A stretch of DNA of 64,000 bases from Kondoa malvinella (GCA_039545315.1 BCIM01000002.1:337369-401368), one strand, 5' to 3'. Shown: positions 33,274-46,396, counted from the stretch's first letter. Made by a program: numbers and translations. Notes: generated by a model not told the origin, from the letters alone.

Positions 33274-36205
33274 ATGTCTAAGCTAGCCTTACAAGTTGAT
33301 AAGGTCAAGACCGCTTTCTCCAGCAAGGATGCCATGATCAGCGCTCTTGAGGTTCCAGGACCGAAGGGTCACATCCGAGGGGCATACTCAAATGATGGTA
33401 TGATTTCGTTCTTTTTCGTATAGTGCCTTCTGGCTTATCTTCCGGCTGTCTAGACTTGGACCCAACACCTGATAATCACCGTACTTGGTCCACGTACAAT
33501 TACTGCGGTCTTTGGTCAGTCATGAGCCTCTCTCGGAAGTCAGAGCTCACATGACTATCAGGTTCGGGTCAATCTTCGTAAGCTCTTCTACCACGTCAGC
33601 TAGCCAGTACTCAGCCTTGACCGGAATGTTCAGAATGCGAACGGTCAGTATCGCCTCTCGGCGATTGTGCAGTCACTTATCTCCCAGTATTGCTCCTAGG
33701 CTGGTCATCTGGCTCTGCTCTCATCGCAATCGGAATCCCTTGTGAGTTGTACCTGCTGCAGACACATACATGCTGATTTCAGGCCATTGTCAGTCGGTCA
33801 TGCAATGGGCATAGCTATTGTCGGCTCAGCCATTGCCGGTGCTGCCATGGCTCTGAGCGCCTATCCTGGCAGTACTTACGGAGTGCGCCAAATCCAGGAA
33901 ACGCCGAAGTTTTACTTATCATATTTACAGCTTGGTTATCCTGCATCTGCGCGCTCTTATTTTGGTCTACGAGGCGCTTTCTGTGAGCAGCATCTATGGC
34001 TGTCGAGCGTTGACTAAGGCTATTGAACAGTCTTCGTCGCTATCCGAGCAATTTGTGCTATTGTGTGAGTTTGATGTTATCAAATACCGGAGACAAATGA
34101 TGTTGACTTGCTTCCGCCTGTTATAGATGGCAAGGAGTGCTGGCGTACTACAGCGGTATGATTTTCGCAGCGCATGGCTTGGCTTGATCTGATTCCCTTA
34201 CCTGCGCAGGCAACCTTTTTGCGGTGGCACTTCGTTGCATTTTCGGATCTAGCTGGGACAACATGGCTCCTTTCCCATCAAGTGCTGGTATCACTAGTCA
34301 GAATTTCACCGCTTTCATGGTCAGTGCTTGTCTCTCACACGAGTCCATCACTGACGAATTTTTTAGGTCCTCTATTTTGCTATCCTGCCACTCTACTTCA
34401 TCCACCCTCGACGCCTGCGACATGTCTTCACTGTAAAGGCCTATCTGCTTACGCCGACCTCCATCGCCTTCGCTGCCTGGGCTTTATCTCGTTCTGGCGG
34501 ATTCCAAGGTTTCGCGGGCAACAATCTTACAAAAACCGAGCTTGCTTGGGGCTGGGTGAGTCAGCAGCCTCTTCAGATTCGATTGCTCATATCTATGCTT
34601 TGACCTGATTTAGCTGAAGGGCATCAATGTTGTCATGGGAGGCGTCAGTACTTTGATCGTGAATCAGCCGGATTTGACTGTAAGCAATTCTATTCCTCCC
34701 TTGCGCCTATGCCTACTTATCCTATACCATAGCGCTACGCCAAGCACCGTCGAGCTGGTGGATGGCCGCAAGGAATTGCACTATTCGGTAAGCGACCGAT
34801 CTAATGCTCTTAGTAGAAACTCATTCTCCGCTGTAGTCTGCAAGGTCCTGCTCTACTTCTTCAGTATGTCTACGGCATCTGCCCTGCAAGTCGCGTATGG
34901 CGGTAAGCTGACAAAACCTCTAACGATAGAGTATAGCTGATGATACTTTCTGTAGGTCCCGCTCAATGGTCACTCTGGTTGCGTATGTGCCCAGCTCTAC
35001 TGCATAATGACGTATTGATGTACTTGGTAGAATTGGACACCGTGCTGGGCAACAATTGGAACGCTGGTGCTCGTACTGGTGTATTCTTTGTTGCGATGTT
35101 GGTCCTGCCGCTCTCTCGATTTCAATCACTTACTTCCATGTTTGCTCTATGTAGTGCCTACGCGGGCGCTACCATCTTGACCAGCTTAGCCAACAATTCG
35201 ATTCCTTTTGGCGCAGATGTTACGGGCTTGTTCCCTCGATGGCTAAACATTGTCCGAGGACAGCTCATCATCTTTGTGAGCTTTCAAACTGTTCGACTGT
35301 ATACTTCATTCATCATCTGCTCTTCACTGTCAGGTATTAGGCCTTGCGATAGTACCGTGGAAGGTACTCCGTTCCCTGCCAATTCCTTCACCGTTTTGAA
35401 GACCGTTAGCGCAGTTTCTTTCATCGGCCTCCGAATTTATCACCTTCCTTGGCTCGTACACTGTCTTGTGTGGAGCGATATTTGGTATAATGGTATCTTC
35501 CTCTCTTTGCACACTTGCATTAGATCTGACCGCTTCTTTCAGTGCGCTGATTACTACGTTCTGCGTCGCCAAAACCTACACGCACCTTCTCTCTACACAT
35601 CTGGCGAAGGCGGTATCTACTGGTACTTCAGAGGCTTCAATTTAAAGGCATGCTTCGCCTGGGTCTGCGCTGTGGCAATTGTGAGCATGAACGAAAAGTC
35701 TCCGCTTTTGTCTGACATAGTGTTCAGGTGTTCCCTGGTCTCGCTGGCTCTTGTATGTGGCTGTGTCATACTTCTTGTATCACTACTTAACCTTGCTATT
35801 GCAGATACCCCTGGCGTTGTCAACTTGGCTTCGCAGCGAATGTACAGCACCGGCTGGATTCTCTCCACTGCTATAGCTTTCACTGTTCATCTCACTCTCA
35901 GTCTCATGTATGTCCTTCTATGCATCCCTGAAGCGACACTGATGGTCCGATCTAGCTGGAAAGAGCCTATCTATCCAGCAGAATACGCCGACAAGCCAAC
36001 TACAACACGCTATCTGGCCAAAGACGGTCGCAGAGGCATGTTCGACGATGAGACTTCGGATCTGCCCGCTATGGGCAACCTTCTCAAGACCAAGACTGGT
36101 CATTACTCGCCAGAAGAAGGATTCGAGAAGAAAGAAGATGTGGAAGTTGATGTTCGAGGTTTGCTTGCATTATTTCCTCAAGAGCTCAAGCTGATCGTGT
36201 TGTAG
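33274..36205 (+). CDS. NCS1-family permease (nucleobase/allantoin/uridine type)
   Basis: Exon 1 (ATG 33,274) ends in GHIRGAYSND and exon 2 reads DLDPTPDNHRTWSTYNYCG, the conserved N-terminal loop of Fur/Dal4-type NCS1 carriers (DL.P....R.W....Y). Later exons give LSVGHAMGIAIVGSAIAGAA, GYPASARSYFGLRGAF (the G..P...R..FG motif), INVVMGGVSTLIVNQPDLTRYA, and CADYYVLRRQNLHAPSLY with YWYFRGFNLKACFAW near the C-terminus. About 12 helices are expected, with a charged cytosolic tail ending at 36,205. Relatives are proton symporters at the plasma membrane for uracil, allantoin, uridine, thiamine or nicotinamide riboside. It is the natural uptake step for a pathway containing the imidase at 28,667. Intron-rich; internal borders approximate. 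Confidence 0.82.
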
Positions 36206-36684
36206 CTGTCGCTCCTTCTCTCGGTCGTTCTCACTAGATGACTTCGAGCTGCTGGATGTGTGATTGTATCCTTGGGAATGGTCTTGTGATTATAGAGGAT
36301 AGATAGAATGCAAGGTAATAAGTACTGCTTTACTGTACACCGCCGTCGAGCAGCTCTAGGACTGTACATGTCAATGGCAGTATCATGTCAAGTCGTCATC
36401 GGGCATCTGTTGCTCTTACACCATCGTCGAGGAGGATAACTAAAGCTTACTATACCCTATCAGAGCCTTTATACCCTGTCTCCGAAAGTGTGCAATAGCA
36501 GGCGCGAGACTTGCTGCTGCTTCCGTTTCCTGTGCAAAGAACCTGCAAACCTTGGATCGTCGATATCTATTTCCCCTTGACTGCAAGCAAAGCGAACTCT
36601 CAAGCTTATTCCCTCTTGTTTGGAGCCTGCCTTCTCGCATTCCGATCACCGTTGATCCTTCGTCTCTCTGTCCTATCGCCAAGT
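36206..36684. other. Intergenic region before the SAM carrier gene
   Basis: About 480 bp between two same-strand genes. Only short frames without coding character are open. It should contain the permease terminator and the promoter of the carrier gene; no element was recognised. Confidence 0.3.
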
Positions 36685-37766
36685 CATGTCAAACACCCAA
36701 ATACTTCTGGCTGGTAGTGCCGCAGCGTAAGCGAGCAGCTCAGTCAACATCTCAAAGTCTCATTGGGAAGTGTAGCTTTTCTGTCGATCTGTTGATCTAC
36801 CCACTCGATACCATCAAGACGAAAATCCAATCGACAAACCCACAACATCGCCAGCACCTCTTCCGCGGACTATACAAAGGCGTAGGATCAGTCATCATTG
36901 CTACTCTACCTTCAGCAGCTGTATTCTTTACCACGTATGAAAGCCTCAATACCGGTTTGGCAAAGATGGCCGTGCTGCCTGATCCGCTTAGGCATTCTCT
37001 CGCTTCTGCTATAGCGGAATTGGCTTCTTGTGCTGTTCTTACACCTGCAGGTCAGCATAGAGCCTCTCCATAAGTTACACCGCTCATACTAGAATTAGAG
37101 ATTATCAAGCAAAATGCCCAAGTGTCGAGTCTGGCTAGTGGAGCTACTATAACAGCTGCTAAGAAGTTGAACTTTGGTGGCTTGACACAAGGGTATGCTC
37201 CTATCTACTTCTTCATGAGTCCCGCTAAGCTGTACAGTTTTGCAACTCTCGCTGGGCGTAATCTGCCATTCACAGCCATGCAATTCCGTTTGTCTCATAT
37301 TTCACTGGTAGGAGAGATTGACTGACCTTCTCACAGCGATATACGAATACATTCGAAAGCGACTAGCCGATCAGGCTACTTCACCTATAGGCAAGGCAGG
37401 TGGTGCAGCTATAGCAGCAGCAAGCGGAGGGTCCATCGCGGCTTTAATCACTGTACGTTCTCTCTTCTACCATATACTATCATCTGACTTGAACGCAGCA
37501 ACCGATCGATGTACTCAAAAGTCGAATCATGCTTGCCAATTCCCAAGGACCGAATAAAGCGGGTCTAGCATCAGTCATGGGTGATATATGGGCGAAAGAA
37601 GGCCTCAAAGGAATGATGAGAGGAGGACTAATGAGGACGGTTTGGACGGCTGGTATGTTAATACCTTGTTGGGATGAGGTTGTCTGATGAATCGACAGCT
37701 GGGTCAGGTATATATCTGGGAACGTATGAGACGGCCAAGATGTGGCTCAAGGGAGAATTCGAGTAG
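36685..37766 (+). CDS. PET8: Mitochondrial S-adenosylmethionine carrier (Pet8/SAMC type)
   Basis: MSNTQILLAGSAAA joins FSVDLLIYPLDTIKTKIQS (first Px(D/E)xx(K/R) signature of mitochondrial carriers, with the DT.KT.IQ typical of SAM carriers), FRGLYKGVGSVIIATLPSAAVFF, a second repeat with EIIKQNAQV, and a third with QPIDVLKSRIML and GIYLGTYETAKMWL; stop at 37,764. Six helices in three repeats. The family imports SAM into the mitochondrial matrix in exchange for S-adenosylhomocysteine, for methylation, biotin and lipoate synthesis. Five or six short introns. Gene order gives no functional hint. Confidence 0.85.
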
Positions 37767-38360
37767 GGCAGCTCGAGGAAAGATGGTGTTCGACCAATGT
37801 GGAATCGTAGCTGACTGCCCAGGAAGGCGATGGGTACAGGCTGCGATCAAATGTAAGAGATTATTGATCCAGATTTCGAAAACTGAAGTGATGACAGACT
37901 CTGCAGACTCTGGTGGCAGGTAGTGCTCTCAAAGGATCGACAGTGCATCTCAGGAAAGAACCAACATGCCAACATTCATCCTCTCGAGGCTGTCACCGTA
38001 CATGGCAGTCATTTGGTCCCGATGAGCTTGCTCTCTTGCTCTGTCTGCTGGCGTTTCTTCCTTGCGACTGCCGCACCAACGGAACAAGGCAAGCCATCGA
38101 AGTTTGGCATGCCGCAGCAGAACACCGAAACACTGATCTGCCTGAACACCTCTTTGGCATGCTCCGCCTTTTCGGCTGGTGATCTCTCCTTCTGTGCTGC
38201 AGTGTATTGTGTGCTATACTGCTGTGACAATGTCTGAGCGGTGTCCGAGCACGTCTTCTTGTCTTTCAGGCCATGTCTTTTGTCAATGCCTTGGAAGTGT
38301 CCTTCACAGCTACGTACTCTGCTTCTTGCTCTCAACCTCCGCTCCTTGGCCACTTTGCTC
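37767..38360. other. Intergenic region; open minus-strand frame without support
   Basis: A 122-codon minus-strand frame (38,377-38,009) is open but overlaps the start of the serine hydrolase gene, has no motif, and its Lys/Arg/Ser-rich composition looks random. Nothing else was recognised in this 594-bp stretch. Confidence 0.3.
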
Positions 38361-40201
38361 ATGTCACACTTGCCCAAAGTTCAAGCTCTGGCAGACGAAT
38401 TGCTCAAAGCATGGCGCGTTCCGGCTCTCTCATTGGCCCTGGTCAAGCGGAAGGAAGACGACCATCCTACGAGCGAGATTGCCCATTTTGGAACGCATGC
38501 CGACGGACGTGCACCAACGGATGCTACCCTCTATAACATTGGCAGCGTTTCGAAGTGGGTTTCGGTCCATTGTGAAGCTGTGTCTCGCACTAAAACCGAT
38601 GCTTTCAGGAGCTTTGTCGCATTCGCACTAGCTATCTTGGTCGATGAGGGCAAAGTCGCATGGGACACAAGAGTTCAGGAGGTGATTCCGGAGTTCAAGG
38701 TCAGGCTCGACAAGGTGTCTCAAGAGGCGACCATCATGGATCTACTCGTGAGCAGACGAGCTTTCTAAACTCTTCAGAAAGCTGACGCGTAGCCTATAGG
38801 CTCATCGTTGTGGAACTACCAAATGGTAAGTCTCTCTTTTACTGATGGTAAACTTGATTCATAATGTACACAGGCAGGCATTCGCCCCGACCTCTCTCGC
38901 ACAGCAAAATTCTGCAGAGCATCTGCGCACCCTTGCCTTCTCTGAGCAGGCAGATGAATTTCGTAACAGCCTGGTCTACTCGAATGGGATGTTTGCCGTT
39001 CTTGGTGAAGTTATTAGCAGACTCTCTGGCCAGCTCTTCATCAATTTTGTCAAGGAGCGTATTTTCGACCCTCTGGGCATGTCATCAGCGACATACAAGC
39101 CTGATGCTGTCTCCGTGGCGGCGCCTTCCATATCTAGACGGGACGATTTTCATCAAATCGGTCTGATGACTCAATGGATCAAAGACGAAGACGACTCTGC
39201 CTTTCACGCGCCTGCGGGGATTTTCATGTCATCTCAAGATGCAGTCAGATGGCTCTCCTATCTCGTTGAACGGACTCGACCTGACACCTACTCGACGCAA
39301 CTCATCTCGAACAAACAACTGACCGTGCTTCTTTCACACCACAACGAAGCCTCTCTCGGCTTCGGCATCGTCCCGCCAGGCAGCGCAGTTCTCGATGGAG
39401 TCGACGCAAAACCCATTGCCTACTGCGCTGCCCTCAATAAAAGCACATATTGCGGTCATACCCTATACGAACATCCAGGCAACTTTGCAGGAGTCGCTGC
39501 GCATTTCATCCTGGCACCGGAGGACGGTGTCGGCATCATGGCTTTCACCACTTGCGCATGGACTGGGAATGCAATGCTGGCGGCAACTGCTCTTCGTGTC
39601 TTGGAAGACGTTTTGGATCTGGAAAAGATTGATTGGGACGCCAGGCTGCGAAAAGAAGCTTTCTTCGTTACGCGAGAAGCACCTATCCGCTCTAAGCATC
39701 AAGAAGAGCGATCGACGAACTCCTTTCTTCAATATTGCGGTTTATACGAAGCGAATGAGGGCAACCGCGCTTTGATTGCCTGCGCAAACGATTCGAACGT
39801 GCCAGAAATCGGTCGTCAATTGCTAGACAAGATCGATTCCAGTATGCATTTGCAGCCGTATCAGAAAGGGTTCGAGCCTAAGCTATACCTGTTGTCGCCC
39901 GATGAGCCTCACCTGGAGAACTGGTTCGTGTGTGAGCGTGTCGTGTACTCACCTGCTGACCATATTCCATAGCACTACCTATTTGGCGCTCATTCCAATC
40001 GGAGAGCATATTTTCCACGCTCAAGCTAGAAGTCAAAGCCGATTACCAGACGGCACTTTGGTCGACATGCAAAAGGCGTCTATCGTTCCATCTCAAAGCG
40101 GAAAGCTATCTTTCCAAGTTGATGGTAATCATGTGTCAGGCTTGCTGTTTGAGCCACTAGCGCCAGATGTAGGTATCAAGATGAAGAAGGCGCCTTTGTA
40201 A
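38361..40201 (+). CDS. Beta-lactamase-related serine hydrolase (LACTB/S12 family)
   Basis: ATG 38,361 opens MSHLPKVQALADELL; after one intron YNIGSVSKSFVAFAL supplies the SxxK nucleophile motif (Ser-Val-Ser-Lys). LVYSNGMFAVLGEVI has the YxN motif, FVKERIFDPLGMSSATY the usual helix after it, APAGIFMSSQDAVRWL the substrate-pocket loop, and YEHPGNFAG the third (HxG) motif. A C-terminal beta-rich domain ends at 40,199. Members hydrolyse esters, amides or D-amino peptides, and mitochondrial LACTB is a relative; no signal peptide is evident, so it is probably cytosolic. Its stop is only 7 bp from the convergent stop of GAA1. Substrate unknown. Confidence 0.83.
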
Positions 40202-40208
40202 ACTTGCA

Positions 40209-42562
40209 TTACGAAGGCATCCAAGCCAGTACTAAGCCTTGAAGCTGTAGAGGCAGCACCACTAGATACAAGAGCGGGATTGTATACCCTTGCAGCATCT
40301 GCCAATCCCTCATAATTATTGCCAATAGATCCGGTCTGAAGGTTTGAAGTAGTAGATGCAGACCAGGCGGTGACGCGGCGAGCAAAACAGCCGTTTGCGC
40401 TATTGTTGAGGGTGTGCCTGTTTGGCCAGAGCGAGATCGAGTAAACAGCAGTGGTATGCTGACGAGGATGCCGATGAGGGTAGCCAAGCTGAAGTTGAGG
40501 ACGGCGATGACGCAGATGATCATGCCCGTCAGGATCAGGTTGAAAGCTTTGAGCGTCGAGAAGGTCGCTTTAGGTAGACATGCATGGCCAAAGAAGGAGC
40601 TCAGTAGAAGACTGGAAGCTAGAGCGAAGCTCGAAGTAGCCGTCTGAATCCTGATTAGCTTAATTTAGAGGCATAACGAAGCACATACTGAAAGCGATTG
40701 GGCCGAAACACCATACACCAAGCAAGCCACAATCTGTGTAAACACCACAGCACCAACAGCCCAACCAATGGGTCTTTTCTGCTTGACTCCATCTTTAGGA
40801 AACAAGCTCGCCCAAATAGCCAAACCCTTGACATTGAGACTTATACCCATGAGAAGAGGAGCAGCGAGGTATTTGGGTAATGCGATCAACCGTCTGGGCG
40901 AAGCGAGAAGGTAGAGGAAGACGGAAGCGTGAAAGCGCTCGATGAGGTTGTTGATTGCTCGGAGGGAGCTTTCTATCGTCCTGGGCAATTGTTAGCTGGA
41001 TCAAATTATTGATGGAGAGGTAAGCTTACTTGCCGATGCTAAAGAATCCATGTGGACCTTCTGCAGGTACAGCATATATCGCAATCGCATCAATCCTGAA
41101 TCTGTTCGCGAAGAAGCAACTTCCAGCTCCAGTAAGAGCAAGACACTATTTCGACGAACCTCGCATACACACCCTCCGGACCACTCGGTATACCCAAACT
41201 CTGCCTTTTAACCATCTCCCAGACGTTCTTCCCGGCCAATTCATACTCTTTCACTTTGCGATGATCGGCCAAAGGAAAAGAAGGATGAGTATCAGGTCGA
41301 AGTTCATCGGGTATGTTATGTAGTCTGACTGGTGCACCGCCTGTCCATCTGCTGATGTGCGCTATGGAGTTGATGAGGTCGATATTGGGTAATAAGCCAT
41401 TGAGCGCCTCTGTTCATGCCCAACACCTAATCAGCACAATGAATACAGAGTGGTATAGGACGAACCGAAATAGATTCCGATATGGGAGAAAGAATGATAA
41501 GGGTAATCGACTTGCAAAACAGCCCATATTGAGCCCGTTCGTAATTCGACAGGATCACTGATGAGATCTGTACTACTGCATCTGCCTCCATCAAAGAATG
41601 AAGGAGCGAGACAGACGCACTGCTTTGTCTTTCTTCGTGGTACGCGTTGATCCATGCATGAGCTCCAGAAGTATACCCATCTGAAACAAGGAAAATGATA
41701 TCCTTCGACCAAACAGCCAACTCTGCCCTCATCTCAGCTCAAACCATTCCTTTACACAGCAAAAGAGGGAGATGAGCTCACTCTGTAAATGCTGCGCCAT
41801 GACTAAAACACTAGCTATCCCTCTCACATTCATCTCCTCATCCTCTGCTCTAGTAGACCAAGAGGCAGCCAACACAATAGCCTCTGCACCATCTGTTTTA
41901 GGTGCTCTTAGAATAGCATAGACATTCGTTCCTTCTGCTGCCTGAGCAAACTCTATTACGTCAAATGAAACACAGCGGAAGAGAAGAAGATGGCTACCTC
42001 TGTAGCATTGTACGCGTAGGAATAGGATTGTGTGGAAGTAGGTAGACCTGCTGCTTTAAAGACTTGGGCTATCTCTTCCGCTCGTCTGAAAACACATCAA
42101 GAAGGTGTCAGAAGGCACAGAATAGAACTCACTGGGCATGAGGCAGAGTTGAACAGGTTCGGATTTTGAGATCTAGCTTGTCTGCTTCTTTCACTTGAGC
42201 CCAATTCCAGTATGTCGTCACCTAGGTTTGTATGAGCTTACAGAAGCGACTTGATCAGGGGAATGACTGACTTGACCTGGTTGTATAGCATTCTCGTCCA
42301 CGCGTGTATTCTGATGCAGTACATCGAGCGGTATGAGCAGAAGATACAGAAAGCCCAAGAAGAGCAGTAGATGACTATGACACGACATCAATACACGGAC
42401 AGGAAGGGCAGAAACGGCAGAAAGAGACCTGATGAAATGTGAACGAGATAGTAATAAAGCTGTGTAGCGCTGTTTTCTTCGCAGCTGTGAGACTAGAGCT
42501 GCTTGCCTTCCGGCCTTTGTCTTTGGTGTTTTCCAATCTTGGATGCGCGCTATCAGTCCCAT
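40209..42562 (-). CDS. GAA1: GPI transamidase subunit Gaa1
   Basis: The N-terminus MGLIARIQDWKTPKTKAGRQ is followed by a first helix (LLFLGFLYLLLIPLDVLHQ), then TRVDENAIQPGQV and YWNWAQVKEADKLDLKIR, the Gaa1 luminal start with the ENA..PGQV motif. After several introns come WSKDIIFLVSDGYTSGAHAWINAYH (M28-like domain of Gaa1), further helices, and a C-terminal membrane region (MIICVIAVLNFSLATLIGILVS). Gaa1 sits in the ER membrane and presents the GPI lipid to the transamidase complex that attaches it to proteins. About ten introns, many of them approximate. Confidence 0.82.
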
Positions 42563-42692
42563 CCTGATGTTCTCTCTCCAAGTTGCCGCTACACCCGTGT
42601 CTCTATTCTACTGCTCCTGATTGCTGAGGTGACGTTTGGGTTGGATGCAAACGAGCAAGATACTCTTCCGTCGTTACTACTTGTTTAACAGA

Positions 42693-43921
42693 ATGTCGTC
42701 CACCTACGCTGCAGAGAAGCAAGTAGCTATATCGGCTGTGCTGAAAGCATGTCACGTAGCGAGAAATGTCCAACATCGTCTGATCACCGAAGAAACTGCA
42801 ACGAAAAGTGACAAGAGCCCCGTTACTGGTCAGTCCTATCTGCTCTTGTATGTATCTACACGGTCTCTGAAAATGCGAGAATGGTATCAGTGGCGGATTA
42901 TACTGCACAAGCTCTGATTAGCAAACTCATCTTTGCACATTTCGATCATCCATTAGTAGGCGAAGAAGACTCGTCCGACCTGGCACAAGAATCTCAGGCC
43001 ACGCTCAAATCACACATTGTGCAATTGGCCAACGAAGCTCTGTCTACTCCCTTATCCTGCGCAGAGGACGAAGAAGCTTGGTCCAAGCTGGGTGAAAAAT
43101 ATGAAGCGGATGAATGGTTACAAGCTATTGATAAAGGCAACGCTGAAGAAACGGCGAATGGGAAATGTTGGGCTTTAGATCCTATCGATGGAACCAAAGG
43201 ATTCTTGAGAAAGGGTCAGTATGCCGTTTGTTTGGCGTTGTTGCAAGATGGGAAGCCCGTTTTGGGAGTGATGGGCTGCCCGAACTTGCCTGTGGATTAT
43301 ACGAAACCGGACGGGGAGAAAGGTGTAGTGTTTGTTGCTGAGAAAGGTCAAGGAGCTTTCCAGGTCAGCCTTTCCCCTTCGTATGCGGTCTACATCGCTA
43401 ACTTCGAGGGAATGTTGACAGAGATCATTCACTTCCTCCACCTTACAACCAATAAAAATGTCTGCTTTACCACAAATGACCTCTGCAAAATTCTGCGAAT
43501 CAGTAGAAGCGGCTCACTCTGATCAATCCACCACGAGCAAAATCGCTTCTTTACTCGGAATCACTGCTGCACCTGTTCGAATGGATAGTCAAGCCAAGTA
43601 TTGTTCGGTTGCTAGAGGGGATGGGGATATTTATCTTCGCTTGCCAGTGGGTAAGACCTATGTTGAAAAGATCTGGGTGCGTCTCTGCCTCCTCTCTCTT
43701 TATTCTATGTGGCTAATGGTTGAAGGTAGGATCATGCATCCGGTGTGATTCTAGTGCAAGAAGCAGGCGGTCGAGTATCGGATGTGAATGGCAAAGAACT
43801 CGATTTCAGTCTGGGTAGAACGCTCAAGAACAATGCTGGCATTATCGTTAGTAATAAGGAAGTCTTTGATCAGGTTATTGCTGCGGTGAAAGAGGCGAGA
43901 GGGGAAGCTGGCAAGCTTTGA
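42693..43921 (+). CDS. MET22: 3'(2'),5'-bisphosphate nucleotidase (Hal2/Met22)
   Basis: MSSTYAAEKQVAISAVLKAC starts a Li-sensitive phosphatase of the inositol-monophosphatase superfamily. Metal-binding motifs are complete: VGEEDSSDL (Glu), ALDPIDGTKGFLR (DPxDGT), and DHASGVILVQEAGG (xDHAxG, encoded across the last intron at 43,677-43,731). KSPVT-VADYTAQ across the first intron is the D(x)T.AD segment. It converts PAP to AMP and PAPS to APS, clearing a by-product of sulphate assimilation and protecting 5'-3' exonucleases; salt tolerance depends on it in yeast. Stop at 43,919. Two to three introns. Confidence 0.92.
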
Positions 43922-44175
43922 TTGTTAGAAGAGAAATTTGTTCAAGGTCAAAATGTATGATATCTACTAGATGCTCTGACTCCTTAAAGCTGTAGAGGTC
44001 TGCACAGCTCATAACACCTACCGCATTGACGCGTTTTGACACTTTGTTTACATCCGACATGTTTTCTAGTACCGACGATGCAACGAGCCATCTCATCAAT
44101 ACCTCGCTTTAAAGCATAGGCATACCCCTGCGACCAGCCAGCAAATACCCCAGAACTGCTCCAAGCGCGCGAAGC

Positions 44176-46396
44176 ATGACTCGTCTGCTGTTGTTGCTCG
44201 CGTATTTTGTCGCTTTCTCTTCAGCCTCGCATCACGGCCATAGAAGCGGTTTAGTCACTCGACTGAAGCATCGACAGCACGCAGAGACTGCTCGGATAGC
44301 CAACGCTACCGTCTCACCCTCTGCTGCTTCTAGCGCGTTGCAAAAAGGTCGATATGGTCATTCGTCCGTTTATATCCCTGGCAGCAATTCTATACTCTTC
44401 ATTGGAGGTCAAGTAGGCGAATCAGGCACATTCATCACCAATGATGTCCTTTCCCTTGATCTGTCGCAACCTTATCCAAGCCCTACGAATCCTATGCAAC
44501 GACCGGAACTATCTATTGGTCTTCCACCGCACGCTTGGGCAGCTGTTACGGTCGATAACACGCAAAGGGTTTGGGTCATAGGTGGTGTAACACAAGATTG
44601 TGCAAGTGATTCACTAGCTGTCATACTGGATCAAGGCAAATGGTCGACTATCTCTTTACCGCCTGCTTCTTCTGTACCACCAAGAAGAAGACAAGCACAA
44701 GCTGTCACTACTCTACCTGGTTTATCGACCATTACGAATCTGCCAACGAGCAATATTTGGGTCTGGGGAGGAATAGCAGAACCGTACACTTGTTCCTTCG
44801 ACACTGTTGGTTACATGGGCATCGACCTATGGGATACCTCAGCGGAATCAGCGCAGACTTTTAGTTGGTCCAGTTTTGCAAACCAGCTGGATGGGTATAG
44901 ACCGCCTGTGAGCGATTATGCGGCTGTTGTGCTTGGTGATGGCAGGCGAGTTGCGTTCGTTGGAGGGCAAGCGGCGAGTGGGGATTACGTTGGTTTGGAA
45001 AAGGTCTTGGTGTTTGATACAAAAGAGCAGCGTTGGTCTCTGCAGGTGAGTCGACTGCTTTGGACATTCAATCGAGCTGAGAGTGGTATAGACAACGACC
45101 GGAGAAGCACCAGAAGCCCGGATCGCTCATGCTGGTCTACTAGCGAATAGCGGGCATATTTTCATTCACGGCGGGATCAGCGAAGACGGCCAGGCGAGAA
45201 ACGATGTCCAATTCCTCAATACCGATACTTGGACTTGGTCACAACCTCTCATGAAACAAGATAGCATTTCACCACCCAAACGGGCCTACCATTCAGCTGT
45301 ACTCGCTTCGTCTGGCCACATTGTCCTTTCTTATGGTTTAGCATCACCACAAAACGCCTCGGAAAGCGTCACCAGCAACGACATCTTTTTCTTTAGCGGG
45401 AATCCTACCGAAGGCTACTCTTTTTCCAACACTTTCACACCGCCAGAAATCCCGCTGGCGAATCAAATTCTCAATACCAGTCCGGACTTTACGCCTGTCC
45501 AGCCTGTTCCTGTGCAACCGCCTCAAGATTCACAACCACAGGAAGAAGTACCTCAGCAAGCCCAAGATACACCGTACTCAAATCCAATAATCGGCTCATC
45601 TTCATCTAGCATCTACGTCAACCCTTCTTCCACTTCGCTGCGCAGTAGTCCATCAATATCAGCAGTAGCTGCTGTTGCAGAAGAGCCCTCCAGCGCGCCA
45701 CCTACAGGCGTACTCGTCGCATCGACAATAGGCGGTCTCTTCGCTTTCGTCCTGGTTGGCGGAATGATTACCCTCTACTTGAAGAAGAAAGCCGCCGATC
45801 ATGCTATTCGAGACGCACTCCAGACTAGCGAAACCGACTCTCCCAACGGCCCGCCCGTCTCTGCGCTGCTGTTCACTCGGCCAGTCGTGAAGCGGTCCCT
45901 CAGTCTAGGCAGCACAATCAACGAGAAAGAAGATGACGATATCGTACCAATGGCTTCACCTGCTTCTGTCAATACCACCGTCACTCAGACTTCAGTCACT
46001 TCATATCCTTTCCTCAAAGCTGTTCCTATGGCTGGACGAAGTCAATCTCAATCCACTGTGAATACGCTAGATACGATTAATAGCACTGACTCGACTGAAA
46101 CAATTCGACCTTCTGGTCTGATGGACCTGATACGACCTTATGTATCCCGCTCTCCTACTATCAAAGCAAGTAGTAGGATGGATCCAGATCCTTACACGAT
46201 GGTCAATACCAGCATGTCCAGATCACTCTCCGCCAGATCAAGAGCAAGCGTAACCAGCAAAGTCAAACTGAAAAGCAGTCCAATCGTTACAGAAAGCATA
46301 CCCATCTGCTTACAACCCAGCACACCTTTGGTAGACGGGCATCTGAGGGTGATGAACAGCAGTCCGAATGTGAATAGTGGGAGTCCAAGGGCGTAA
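44176..46396 (+). CDS. Kelch-repeat single-pass membrane protein
   Basis: MTRLLLLLAYFVAFSSASHH is a signal peptide. The extracellular part has kelch blades (YGHSSVYIPGSNSILFIGGQ, AWAAVTVDNTQRVWVIGG, ARIAHAGLLANSGHIFIHGG, RAYHSAVLASSGHIVLSYG). A Pro/Gln/Ser-rich stalk precedes a membrane helix (VASTIGGLFAFVLVGGMITLYL) and KKKA stop-transfer residues, then a Ser/Thr-rich cytosolic tail. One intron (45,045-45,091) keeps phase. This architecture matches fungal cell-surface kelch proteins (polarity or cell-wall-linked functions); no orthologue can be named. ATG at 44,176 fits the signal peptide. Confidence 0.83.

Noticed and set aside
38009..38377. 122-codon minus-strand frame
   Set aside because: Overlaps the start of the serine hydrolase on the other strand, low-information basic composition, no motif or splice partner.
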